Below are positions 20,558 to 29,090 of a stretch of DNA of 64,000 bases, in pieces (the first letter of the stretch is position 1; every line of letters starts with the position of its first letter). A program made the position numbers and the translations under genes. The DNA is from G965237725 sp965237725. GTDB taxonomy: Bacteria; Pseudomonadota; Gammaproteobacteria; Arenicellales; Poriferihabitantaceae. The stretch is taken from assembly GCA_965237725.1 (NCBI GenBank), contig OZ250151.1:3162001-3226000 (forward strand), read 5' to 3'. The notes under the pieces are model-generated. The model was not told the DNA's origin. It did not search any database and saw only the letters and a program-made list of their open reading frames with translations.

Positions 20558-20685
20558 TTTGTCCAGCTTCTTCGTTGCTGAATTGCTCACTTACTTTAGT
20601 AAGCATCGCCATCCAGCGCCTCGAATCTGAACAAATGGTTCCCATTTCGCGTTTTCGTTGGCTTAGCTGTTAAACGAGGAGCGAT

Positions 20686-20800
20686 ACGCAGGATTTTTTG
20701 GCTTGAGCAAGGCGCGCGACGAGTGAACGAAGAAACGTACATCAGTACGTGACTGAGTAAGCGAGGAAGTGCAACGCAGCACAAGGCAAAAAAGACAAGT
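20686..20800. repeat. 115-bp spacer palindrome, copy 1
   Basis: Starts ACGCAGGATTTTT and ends AAAAAGACAAGT, with a central palindrome around ACGTACATCAGTACGTG. Copy 2 (21297-21411) has the same length and the same ends. tRNA-Ala starts four bases after copy 1. The element may form a processing or RNA-structural stem in the precursor rRNA. Confidence 0.85.
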
Positions 20801-20803
20801 ATC

Positions 20804-20879
20804 GGGGCTATAGCTCAGCTGGGAGAGCGCCTGCCTTGCACGCAGGAGGTCAGCGGTTCGATCCCGCTTAGCTCCACCA
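20804..20879 (+). tRNA. tRNA-Ala (anticodon TGC)
   Basis: A 76-nt cloverleaf with acceptor GGGGCTA pairing with TAGCTCC (one G-T pair) and encoded CCA. The anticodon loop CTTGCACG gives TGC. This is the usual second tRNA of the rrn spacer. Confidence 0.96.
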
Positions 20880-20905
20880 CTTTTCTGCTTGGATGACTCT
20901 ATAGG

Positions 20906-20951
20906 GTAATGAATCAAACAGTTTTCAAATGAGAACGATTTGATTCATTAC
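20906..20951. other. perfect 13-bp stem in the rrn spacer
   Basis: GTAATGAATCAAA (20906-20918) is exactly complementary to TTTGATTCATTAC (20939-20951), with a 20-base loop. It is probably part of the folded precursor between tRNA-Ala and 23S. Confidence 0.7.
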
Positions 20952-20983
20952 TTGCGGTTCGACACAAGATTTTCGTCGGACCT

Positions 20984-20995
20984 GGATCTTTTACA
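20984..20995 (+). promoter_or_regulatory. spacer boxA-like antitermination site
   Basis: GGATCTTTTACA closely resembles the leader boxA at 18548 (TGTTCTTTTACA), and both are followed by AATTA. A second boxA before 23S is standard in proteobacterial rRNA operons. Confidence 0.6.
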
Positions 20996-21296
20996 ATTAG
21001 GGTAGTCAAAGGCGCGCGCAAGCGCGAATTTGTGTAATGTAAGTTATCACATTACGAAAACGTATTCGTTTGATTGTTTTTACAAAATCGAGTGGATACC
21101 GAAAACTGGGGTTTACCCCTTTTTTCAATACGGCAAATTCCGTAAGCGCGGGTACCAAAATATTTAATTATATTTTAAGTTTAATTTTTAAATTTAAATT
21201 GCATTTTTATGTTGCAATAACTCTTCGAGAGTTCAAGCTAAATGTAACTTCAAGAAGTTACCAAGATGGACAATTCATCGTTTATCGAAGGTCTAG

Positions 21297-21411
21297 ACGC
21301 AGGATTTTTGTTCGAATGCAAGGTGTCCGACGAGCGAGCGAATGAGCATACATTTGTATGTGATTGAGCGAGCGAGGAAGGACAACGCAGCAGTCGGACA
21401 AAAAGACAAGT
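21297..21411. repeat. 115-bp spacer palindrome, copy 2
   Basis: Same ends as copy 1 at 20686 (ACGCAGGATTTTT and AAAAAGACAAGT), with a central palindrome around CATACATTTGTATGTG. It ends about 16 bases before the 23S gene. The two copies diverge inside but keep GAGCGAGCGAGGAAGG-like arms. Confidence 0.85.
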
Positions 21412-21861
21412 CTAGAGGCTTTTTGGGGTTATATGATCAAGCACAAAAGCGCACACGGTGGATGCCTAGGCGATAAGAGGCGATGAAGGACGTGGTAGTC
21501 TGCGATAAGCCCTGGTAAGCTGACAAACTAGCTTTGACCCAGGGATTTCCGAATGGGGAAACCCACCCGCTTGCGGGTATCTTGCACTGAATACATAGGT
21601 GTAAGAAGCGAACCCGGGGAACTGAAACATCTAAGTACCCGGAGGAAAAGAAATCAACCGATATTCCCTTAGTAGCGGCGAGCGAAAGGGGATCAGCCCT
21701 TAAGCTTTATAAGTTCTAGTAAAACAGTCTGGAAAGTCTGGCCATAGAAGGTGATAGCCCTGTATGCGAAAGGGCTTATAAAGTGAAATCGAGTAGGGCG
21801 GAGCACGAGAAACTCTGTCTGAACATGGGGGGACCATCCTCCAAGGCTAAATACTACTTAT

Positions 21862-21906
<45 letters not shown>

Positions 21907-22465
21907 CCTGTTAGGGGAGTGAAATAGAACCTGAAACCGTGTGTGTACAAGCAGTGGAAGTCTGTCTTCGGACGGACGACTGCGTACCTTTTGTATAATG
22001 GGTCAGCGACTTACATTTTGTAGCAAGGTTAACCTTATGGGGGAGCCGTAGAGAAATCGAGTCTTAATAGGGCGTTTAGTTGCAAGGTGTAGACCCGAAA
22101 CCGGGCGATCTAGCCATGGCCAGGTTGAAGGTCGGGTAAAACCGACTGGAGGACCGAACCAACTAATGTTGAAAAATTAGTGGATGAGCTGTGGCTAGGA
22201 GTGAAAGGCTAAACAAGCCCGGAGATAGCTGGTTCTCCCCGAAAACTATTTAGGTAGTGCCTCGTGTCTCACTCTTGGGGGTAGAGCACTGTCATGGCTA
22301 GGGCCGCATCTCGCGGTACCAACCCATAGCAAACTCCGAATACCAAGAAGTGCAATCACGGGAGACAGACGGCGGGAGCTAAGTTTCGTCGTCGAGAGGG
22401 AAACAGCCCAGACCGCCAGTTAAGGTCCCTAAACACATCTCAGTGGGAAACGATGTGGAAAGGCT

Positions 22466-22503
<38 letters not shown>

Positions 22504-23249
22504 TAAAGATAGCGTAATAGCTCACTGGTCGAGTCGGTCCGCGCGGAAGATATACCGGGGCTCAAGATGTGTACCGAAACTGCGGATGCAGTACTCAATT
22601 TATTGGGTGCTAGCATGGTAGGGGAGCGTTCTGTAAGTCTGTGAAGGTGAACTGTAAGGTTTACTGGAGATATCAGAAGTGAGAATGCTGACATAAGTAG
22701 CGATAATGCGGGTGAAAAGCCCGCACGCCGAAAACCCAAGGTTTCCTGCGCAACGTTCATCGGCGCAGGGTGAGTCGGCCCCTAAGGCGAGGCAGAAATG
22801 CGTAGTCGATGGGAATCAGGTTAATATTCCTGAACCGAATATAACTGCGATGGGGTGACGGAGAAGGCTAGGTTAGCCGGCTGTTGGATATGCCGGTTTA
22901 AGCGTGTAGATTTGGACTTCAGGAAAATCCGGGTCCTTTAAGATCAAGACGTGATGACGAGCTCTTTTTAAAGAGTGAAGTAATTAATGCCATGCTTCCA
23001 AGAAAAACCTCTAAGCTTCAGGTTATATTTGACCGTACCCCAAACCGACACAGGTGGGTGGGGTGAGAATCCTAAGGCGCTTGAGAGAACTCTGGTGAAG
23101 GAACTCGGCAAAATGACACCGTAACTTCGGGAGAAGGTGTGCCTCTATTAGGTGAAGGTCCTTGCGACCTGAGCCGAGAGAGGTTGCAATAAAGAGGTGG
23201 CTGCGACTGTTTACTAAAAACATAGCACTCTGCAAACACGCAAGTGGAC

Positions 23250-23284
<35 letters not shown>

Positions 23285-23321
23285 TAATTGATGGGGTTAG
23301 CACTTGTGCGAAGCTCTTGAT

Positions 23322-23366
<45 letters not shown>

Positions 23367-24084
23367 TACGTAACGCTAGCCTTAGTAAAACTGAACCATA
23401 TGCGGGAAACTCCTCCAAAACTGATCAGTACTCGTTTAATTTCTGAGAATCACGAAAAAGAATAGGTTTCTTTGGGTTGATAATCAAACATGAAATTAGA
23501 CAGTAAAAATCTGACAGACATGGGGACAATCCGCAGGAAAGATCTGGCAGAAGCCTGTCAGAAATCCTCAGAGACTTTATGTTCGGGAGTATGATATGAG
23601 ATTAGAAGCACAGTGGATCGTCGGTTTTGTTGATGGAGAAGGTTGTTTTCACATCAGCATTAACAAAAACGACACAATGACTTTAGGTTATCAGGTGTTA
23701 CCTGAATTTACCGTAGTCCAGCATGAGAAAGACGTCAAAGTATTACATGCTTTGAAAACGTTTTTTGGATGCGGGGTTGTAAGGGTAAATAGAAAGGATA
23801 AGACATCAACCAGGATGGCCTATCGAGTCAGAGATGTTGGACATCTACTGGATATAATTTCACCATTTTTTATGAAGCATCAAATGAAAACGTCGAAAGG
23901 CGTTGAGTTTAAAAAGTTCCGCAAGGTGCTTTTAATGATGCAGAAAGAAGCTCATTTGACTGAAGCGGGTCTGGAAGAAATTCGGGGCATCGCCAATCAA
24001 ATGAACAGAAAATCTCTTCAAAATAAAAAAGGGTAAATACTTAAGATAAAGTCCGACCTTTCTAGAAATAGTTAGGAGTGATCG
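23367..24084 (+). other. group I intron at the I-CeuI site of 23S rRNA
   Basis: Self-splicing RNA intron, 718 nt. The 5' exon ends in U and the intron ends in G, as group I requires. P1: exon CTAAGGT (23360-23366) pairs with guide sequence GCCTTAG (23379-23385) with a U-G pair at the splice site. P10: intron CGCT (23374-23377) pairs with the 3' exon start AGCG. P7: GACTTTAT (23573-23580) is exactly complementary to ATAAAGTC (24046-24053). A Q-like element AATCCGCAGG lies near 23529. The endonuclease gene sits between the two P7 strands, in the P8 loop. These pairings fix the insertion after GGTCCTAAGGT. Confidence 0.93.
23596..24036 (+). CDS. LAGLIDADG homing endonuclease of the 23S intron
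   Basis: Endonuclease that would cut intron-less 23S genes at the insertion site and so spread the intron. 146 residues with one LAGLIDADG motif, IVGFVDGEGCF, at about residues 8-18. One motif means it must act as a homodimer, as I-CreI and I-CeuI do. The ATG is preceded by GGGAG six bases upstream, inside the intron core. The frame is open to the stop just before the P7 3' strand, so it appears intact. It is smaller than I-CeuI (218 residues). Confidence 0.92.
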   Translation: MRLEAQWIVGFVDGEGCFHISINKNDTMTLGYQVLPEFTVVQHEKDVKVLHALKTFFGCGVVRVNRKDKTSTRMAYRVRDVGHLLDIISPFFMKHQMKTSKGVEFKKFRKVLLMMQKEAHLTEAGLEEIRGIANQMNRKSLQNKKG

Positions 24085-24131
<47 letters not shown>

Positions 24132-24393
24132 CGATGGCCACACTGTCTCCACCAGGGACTCAGCGAAATTGAACTTGCTGTGAAGATGCAGTATACCCGC
24201 GGCTAGACGGAAAGACCCCGTGAACCTTTACTACAGCTTTACACTGGACTTTGAATAAGTATGTGCAGGATAGGTGGAAGGCTTTGAAGCGGAGACGCCA
24301 GTCTCTGTGGAGCCACCCTTGAGATACCACCCTTGCTTGTTCGAGGCCCTAACCGAGGTCCATAATCTGGATCCGGGACCGTGTATGGTGGGT

Positions 24394-24436
<43 letters not shown>

Positions 24437-24537
24437 GCGAAGGTACTCTAAGTACGGTCGGAAATCGTACGGTTAGTGTAAAGGCATAAGAGTGCTTGAC
24501 TGCGAGACAGACACGTCGAGCAGGAACGAAAGTTGGT

Positions 24538-24613
<76 letters not shown>

Positions 24614-24642
24614 ACCGCCCAAGAGTTCACATCGACGGCGGT

Positions 24643-24682
<40 letters not shown>

Positions 24683-24687
24683 TAGCC

Positions 24688-24720
<33 letters not shown>

Positions 24721-24882
24721 TGGTACGCGAGCTGGGTTTAGAACGTCGTGAGACAGTTTGGTCCCTATCTGCCGTGGGCGCCGGAGACTTGAGAGGAGCT
24801 GCTTCTAGTACGAGAGGACCGAAGTGGACGTACCCCTGGTGTTCCAGTTATCATGCCAATGGTATTGCTGGGTAGCTATGTA

Positions 24883-24922
<40 letters not shown>

Positions 24923-25384
24923 CCCTCAAGATTAGGTCTCCCTGGGACTTCGAGTCCCCTAAAGGGTCGTTGAAGACTACAACGTTGATAGGCTGGGTGT
25001 GGAAGTGCAGTAATGCATGAAGCTAACCAGTACTAATTGCCCGTGAGGCTTGATCATATAACACCCAAGAGGCCTGACCTCGAAGGATTATTTGCACCAA
25101 GCAATTTAGATGAAAATGCGCCAATGACTACCCTGATTTGTATTTTAGAGAATTCTCTAGAATACGATTTTATATAAAACAGTGATTACTGTAATTTGAC
25201 AAACATAGCTTGTCTATTCTGGGCCCCGGATCGGGGTCCGGGGCAAACTTGTCAAATCAGTAAAACTGTTTTGACCAATTTTGAAGATTGTGTCGCGATA
25301 CCGCTGGATTGAGATAACTTAATCTGGGTCCCCGATCAAGCCGGGGACAAACTGGTATTAAGCGCGACGCGCTTCATACCAGTT

Positions 25385-25503
25385 TGTCTGGTGACAATAG
25401 CAAGCGGGAACCACCTGATCCCATCTCGAACTCAGAAGTGAAAACGCTTAGCGCCGATGATAGTATGGGGTCTCCCCATGTGAAAGTAGGACATTGCCAG
25501 GCA
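25385..25503 (+). rRNA. rrf: 5S ribosomal RNA
   Basis: About 119 nt. It starts TGTCTGGTGACAATAGC, includes CGAACTCAGAAGTGAAA and CGCCGATGATAGTATGGGG, and ends TTGCCAGGCAA. The 321-bp 23S-5S spacer holds two hairpin-rich stretches: one around GGCCCCGGATCGGGGTCC, and ACAAACTGGTAT pairing with ATACCAGTTTGT near 25349-25387, which reaches into the 5S start. Confidence 0.96.
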
Positions 25504-25513
25504 ATTAAATAAC

Positions 25514-25540
25514 AAACCCCGCCACCGTGCGGGGTTTTTT
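25514..25540 (+). terminator. rrn terminator 1
   Basis: AAACCCCGC pairs with GCGGGGTTT and is followed by a T-run. It lies 10 bases after the 5S gene. Confidence 0.93.
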
Positions 25541-25736
25541 ATTTAACCGGTTGGATATGTCACTAACTTGAACATGGAATGTGAAAAAATCGCTGGGAGC
25601 GATTTTTCGCGAGCGAAGCGAGTCCGCAGGACGCGTATCAAGGATGATACGCGCAAAGTAGGACGTCGCTCTCGCACATCCATGTGCTCCGCGACATAAC
25701 GCCGTCCTGGCGAAAAAAGCCAGGCAATTAAATAAC

Positions 25737-25763
25737 AAACCCCGCCACCGTGCGGGGTTTTTT
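25737..25763 (+). terminator. rrn terminator 2 (duplicated copy)
   Basis: Identical to terminator 1, 223 bp downstream, again preceded by the 5S tail GCCAGGCAATT. Confidence 0.9.
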
Positions 25764-26001
25764 GTTTAACCGGTTGGATATGTCACTAACTTGAACATGG
25801 AATGTGAAAAAATCGCTGGGAGCGATTTTTCGCGAGCGAAGCGAGTCCGCAGGGATGCGTATCCAGCGGACACGCACAAAGCGACATTATGTGTCGTCCT
25901 GAACGAGCGCAGCGAGGAAGGATCTGGACGTCACTCTCGCACGTCCATGTGCTTCGCGACATAACGCCGTCCTGACGCAAATTGCCAGGCAATAAAACAA
26001 C

Positions 26002-26040
26002 AAACCCCGTGCCATGACATTGATCTGGGCGGGGTTTTTT
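26002..26040. terminator. rrn terminator 3 (diverged copy)
   Basis: AAACCCCG and CGGGGTTTTTT flank a longer loop. It is preceded by TTGCCAGGCAATAAAAC, so it derives from the same 5S-tail unit. It may also terminate cfa, which converges from the right. Confidence 0.8.
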
Positions 26041-26056
26041 ATTTAGTGGAGATTAT

Positions 26057-27208
26057 CTATTCAGGTCTTCGATAGGGTTGGTTGGGCGCCCCATTTGAAA
26101 TTACAAATTGCCATAACTGCAAATCTCGGGCGCGAAATGCACCAGCGCAAACATGTAAATAATATTTCCACATGCGATAAAAACGATCAGAATAGTTTGG
26201 TTTTAATTCTGGCCAGGCTTGATCGAAATTTTTAAACCAGGCCATCAAGGTCTTATCGTAGTCCGATCCAAAATTGTGCACATCCTCAATGACCATCAAA
26301 GATTCCAGGGCTGATGAAATTTGTTTTAGTGATGGTATTTCACCATTTGGGAATATGTATTTTGCGGTCCATGGATCTACGCCAGGCCGGGAGTGATTTT
26401 TCCCAATGGTGTGTAATAAGAATCGTGCATTTTTCTTCAAACAGCGTTTTGCGGTTTCCATATAAGTTCGATAGTTTTTATGACCCACATGCTCAAACAT
26501 GCCTAAAGATACAATGGCGTCAAATTTGCCGTCAACATCCCGATAATCCTGAAGTCGAATTTCCACTGGCAAGCCCTTGCAACGCTCCTGGGCAAGTTTA
26601 ACCTGCTCTTTTGATACTGTTACACCAACAACCTTTGTGCCATAATTTTCTGCGGCGAATTTTGCAAAACTTCCCCAACCGCATCCGATGTCCAATATCT
26701 CCATGCCTGCTTTAAGGTCCAGTTTTCGGCATACCAGATCCAGTTTTTGTTCCTGGGCATCATCGAGATTATCTGCATTTGCCCAGTAACCGCAGGTGTA
26801 TACCATGCGTTGATCGAGCATGGCGACATAAAGATCGTTGCCGATGTCATAGTGTTGTTTTCCAACCTGAAATGCTCGGGAGTGGCGTTGTAAATTAAAA
26901 AATTTAGATTGCGCCCAGATTGCAAAATGACTTAAAAATTTATGATTATGGGCAACCGGACTTCGAAGAATGAGGTTGATGGTTTGATCAATGTTTTTGG
27001 CATCCCACCAACCGTCCATGTAAGATTCACCGAGACCCAGTGATCCATTAATCATGACTCGGAAAAAAAAGGAGGGATCGGAAACTTGTATATCCCAGGG
27101 GTTCGGGCCATCAATGGAAACGCCGGACTCTGCCAGCATACGCTCTACGCGTTGTTGTGCAAATCCTCGATTGTTATTTTCAAAATGTTGAGTCGCTGAT
27201 TCAGACAT
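26057..27208 (-). CDS. cfa: cyclopropane-fatty-acyl-phospholipid synthase
   Basis: Transfers a methylene from S-adenosylmethionine to double bonds of membrane phospholipids, a stress and stationary-phase response. Its 383 residues match E. coli Cfa (382). The SAM-binding motif ILDIGCGWGSFAKF is at about residues 170-184. The C-terminal YYLHVCAGAFRARDLQLWQ holds the conserved catalytic Cys region. It is not preceded by the oxidoreductase/desaturase genes often found with cfa. Confidence 0.95.
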   Translation of the reverse strand: MSESATQHFENNNRGFAQQRVERMLAESGVSIDGPNPWDIQVSDPSFFFRVMINGSLGLGESYMDGWWDAKNIDQTINLILRSPVAHNHKFLSHFAIWAQSKFFNLQRHSRAFQVGKQHYDIGNDLYVAMLDQRMVYTCGYWANADNLDDAQEQKLDLVCRKLDLKAGMEILDIGCGWGSFAKFAAENYGTKVVGVTVSKEQVKLAQERCKGLPVEIRLQDYRDVDGKFDAIVSLGMFEHVGHKNYRTYMETAKRCLKKNARFLLHTIGKNHSRPGVDPWTAKYIFPNGEIPSLKQISSALESLMVIEDVHNFGSDYDKTLMAWFKNFDQAWPELKPNYSDRFYRMWKYYLHVCAGAFRARDLQLWQFVISNGAPNQPYRRPE

Positions 27209-27287
27209 TTTTCTAATCGCTTTTTGTGGCGCAATTGATTTATCTCACGGTGATATATTGCCCGATACATCTATAAAGTGCAATTGT

Positions 27288-27854
27288 TCAGGTTGTTTTT
27301 GACGAAATTACATCATTAATACGGTCTATGGGGAACCATTCGGTGATCTGCATAAGTGGGTCCTCGCCGACGATGATCTGATAAATTCGATAGACAAATG
27401 GATAATTCGACTCTATGCCCAGATGATTTGCCGCGATTTTGTTGGATTTCATCCCGCAATCCACAATTTTGCGATGGTTATCCGTATTTTCGCAATTAAG
27501 TATGGTTCCGATTGGGATTTCATCGTCGATAAGCATGGATTGAGCTTTGGGACTCAATAATCCATGGAGAATTATCGATTCTGCGTATAACCAGTCCACT
27601 GACGTTGTCTTTCCTCGAAGGGTGATGCAACGATGTAAACAGGGTTGGTTATCCGCTGCTACTTCGAAGTCAGGGTGTTTGCACAGTTCGTCGGTTGTTT
27701 GCTTTTTGAGCCCCAGTTTTATGGGCTCTCGTACCAGAGCTTCGAGTAATTCGGTAACCGTCCCATCCGTAACCAGCAACAATCTTGCTGAGACAGGCAG
27801 ATTAAAATAAACAATCCCTTTTGATCCTAATATCGATTCAATATTTTCACGCAT
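27288..27854 (-). CDS. DUF98 chorismate pyruvate-lyase family protein
   Basis: 188 residues. The start of the family fold shows as ARLLLVTDGTVTELLEAL. IPIGTILN and the C-terminal YRIYQIIVGEDPLMQITEWFP are the strongest matches to the DUF98 family, which includes chorismate pyruvate-lyases such as mycobacterial Rv2949c. A likely role is making 4-hydroxybenzoate for ubiquinone, with ubiA in the same window but not adjacent. The canonical UbiC sequence pattern is not seen. Function is by family resemblance only. It sits 15 bases after the polA stop codon. Confidence 0.7.
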   Translation of the reverse strand: MRENIESILGSKGIVYFNLPVSARLLLVTDGTVTELLEALVREPIKLGLKKQTTDELCKHPDFEVAADNQPCLHRCITLRGKTTSVDWLYAESIILHGLLSPKAQSMLIDDEIPIGTILNCENTDNHRKIVDCGMKSNKIAANHLGIESNYPFVYRIYQIIVGEDPLMQITEWFPIDRINDVISSKTT

Positions 27855-27869
27855 TGGGCCGAACCAGAA

Positions 27870-29090
27870 TTAATGCGCTTCTTTCCAGTTTTTGCCATGG
27901 CCAATATCCACCACAAGGGGGACGTCCAGTGAGGCTACACGACACATCAAATCCGAGGCGATTTTCGACATCTGATCAAGGTTGGATTTTTCAACTTCAA
28001 ATACCAGCTCATCGTGTACCTGCATAATGATCTTACTGCTTGACTGATTGTCCATAATCCATTGATCAATGGCAATCATGGCCAGTTTAATCAAATCTGC
28101 AGCAGTGCCTTGCATGGGCGCATTAATTGCGGTGCGTTCTGCGTATTGCCGAACCGCCGCATTTTTGGCGTTGATGTCGGGCAAATTCAGCCGTCGACCA
28201 AACAGGGTTTCAACATAGCCTGATTCCCTTGCGCTTTCTTTTGTTGTTTCCATATATTCTTTAACCCCGGGATAACGATCAAAATAAATTTCAATATAAC
28301 TTCGCGCTTCTTTTTGTTCGATTTTGAGCTGGCGTGCCAGACCGAATGCTGACATGCCATAAATCAATCCAAAATTAATCGCTTTTGCGCGCCGACGTTG
28401 TTCGGAATCAACTTTTTCTGGTTCTGTGCCAAATACTTCTGCAGCTGTGGCGCTGTGAACATCCAGGCCATTTTTAAACGCGTTAACCAGGCCGGCATCT
28501 TTTGACAAATGAGCCATGATCCGCAATTCGATCTGGGAATAGTCGGCGGCAATGAGTACATTACCTTTTTCCGGAACAAAGGCTTCACGAATTTTTCGAC
28601 CGTTTTCGGATCGGATAGGGATATTTTGTAGATTCGGATCAGCTGATGACAGCCGACCGGTAGATGCAACCGCCTGATGATAAGAAGTATGGACTCGACC
28701 AGTTTTCGGGTTGATCATTTCCGGCAGCTTGTCGGTATAAGTGCTTTTCAGCTTTGCCAGCCCTCTGTGATCCAGTATCAGTTGAGGCAGTACATACTCG
28801 AGCGCTAATTCCTGCAACACATTCTCAGCCGTTGATGGTTGCCCCTTGGGGGTTTTTCGTAATACCGGAATGCCCTGTTTTTCATACAGAATTTCCTGAA
28901 TTTGTTTAGGCGAAGCGATATTAAACGGCTCTCCGGCAGCGGAATATGCTTTCTTCTCCAGTTTAGTGAGCTGCTTTTCGATATCTGCACTCTGAATTCG
29001 CAACTGATCACCATCGATTTTTACCCCATTGGTTTCTGTGCGTACCAATGCCTTCATTACCGGCATTTCAATTTCATTGAACAATTTCAA
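27870..29090 (-). CDS. polA: DNA polymerase I, polymerase domain (3' part of split polA)
   Basis: Carries the whole 5'-3' polymerase domain: the DYSQIELR motif A with its catalytic Asp, the finger helix RRRAKAINFGLIYG, and motif C VHDELVFEVE with a second catalytic Asp. There is no credible own start: the ORF opens at TTG 29090 with no ribosome site, and the conserved sequence KTLLKLFNEIEMP begins further upstream in this frame. It overlaps the 5' part and is in the -1 frame relative to it. Joined at 29102 it adds 410 residues to make a 909-residue PolA (E. coli 928). Confidence 0.93.
   Translation of the reverse strand: MKLFNEIEMPVMKALVRTETNGVKIDGDQLRIQSADIEKQLTKLEKKAYSAAGEPFNIASPKQIQEILYEKQGIPVLRKTPKGQPSTAENVLQELALEYVLPQLILDHRGLAKLKSTYTDKLPEMINPKTGRVHTSYHQAVASTGRLSSADPNLQNIPIRSENGRKIREAFVPEKGNVLIAADYSQIELRIMAHLSKDAGLVNAFKNGLDVHSATAAEVFGTEPEKVDSEQRRRAKAINFGLIYGMSAFGLARQLKIEQKEARSYIEIYFDRYPGVKEYMETTKESARESGYVETLFGRRLNLPDINAKNAAVRQYAERTAINAPMQGTAADLIKLAMIAIDQWIMDNQSSSKIIMQVHDELVFEVEKSNLDQMSKIASDLMCRVASLDVPLVVDIGHGKNWKEAH

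Larger units (their letters stand above)
25496..25983 (+). repeat. tandem duplication of the 5S tail and rrn terminator
   Basis: Bases 25496-25630 and 25719-25853 are the same 135-bp sequence with a single difference (A at 25541, G at 25764). The sequence covers the last eight bases of 5S, the terminator and a downstream hairpin (AAAATCGCT-GGG-AGCGATTTT). The repeat period is 223 bp. The following segments, such as CTCTCGCAC.TCCATGTGCT, are also related. No gene is present from 25504 to 26056. Confidence 0.95.

Noticed and set aside
27870..29090. A separate, independently started polymerase-domain gene
   Set aside because: The TTG at 29090 has no ribosome site and conserved PolA residues lie upstream of it in the same frame, so it is the 3' part of one gene.
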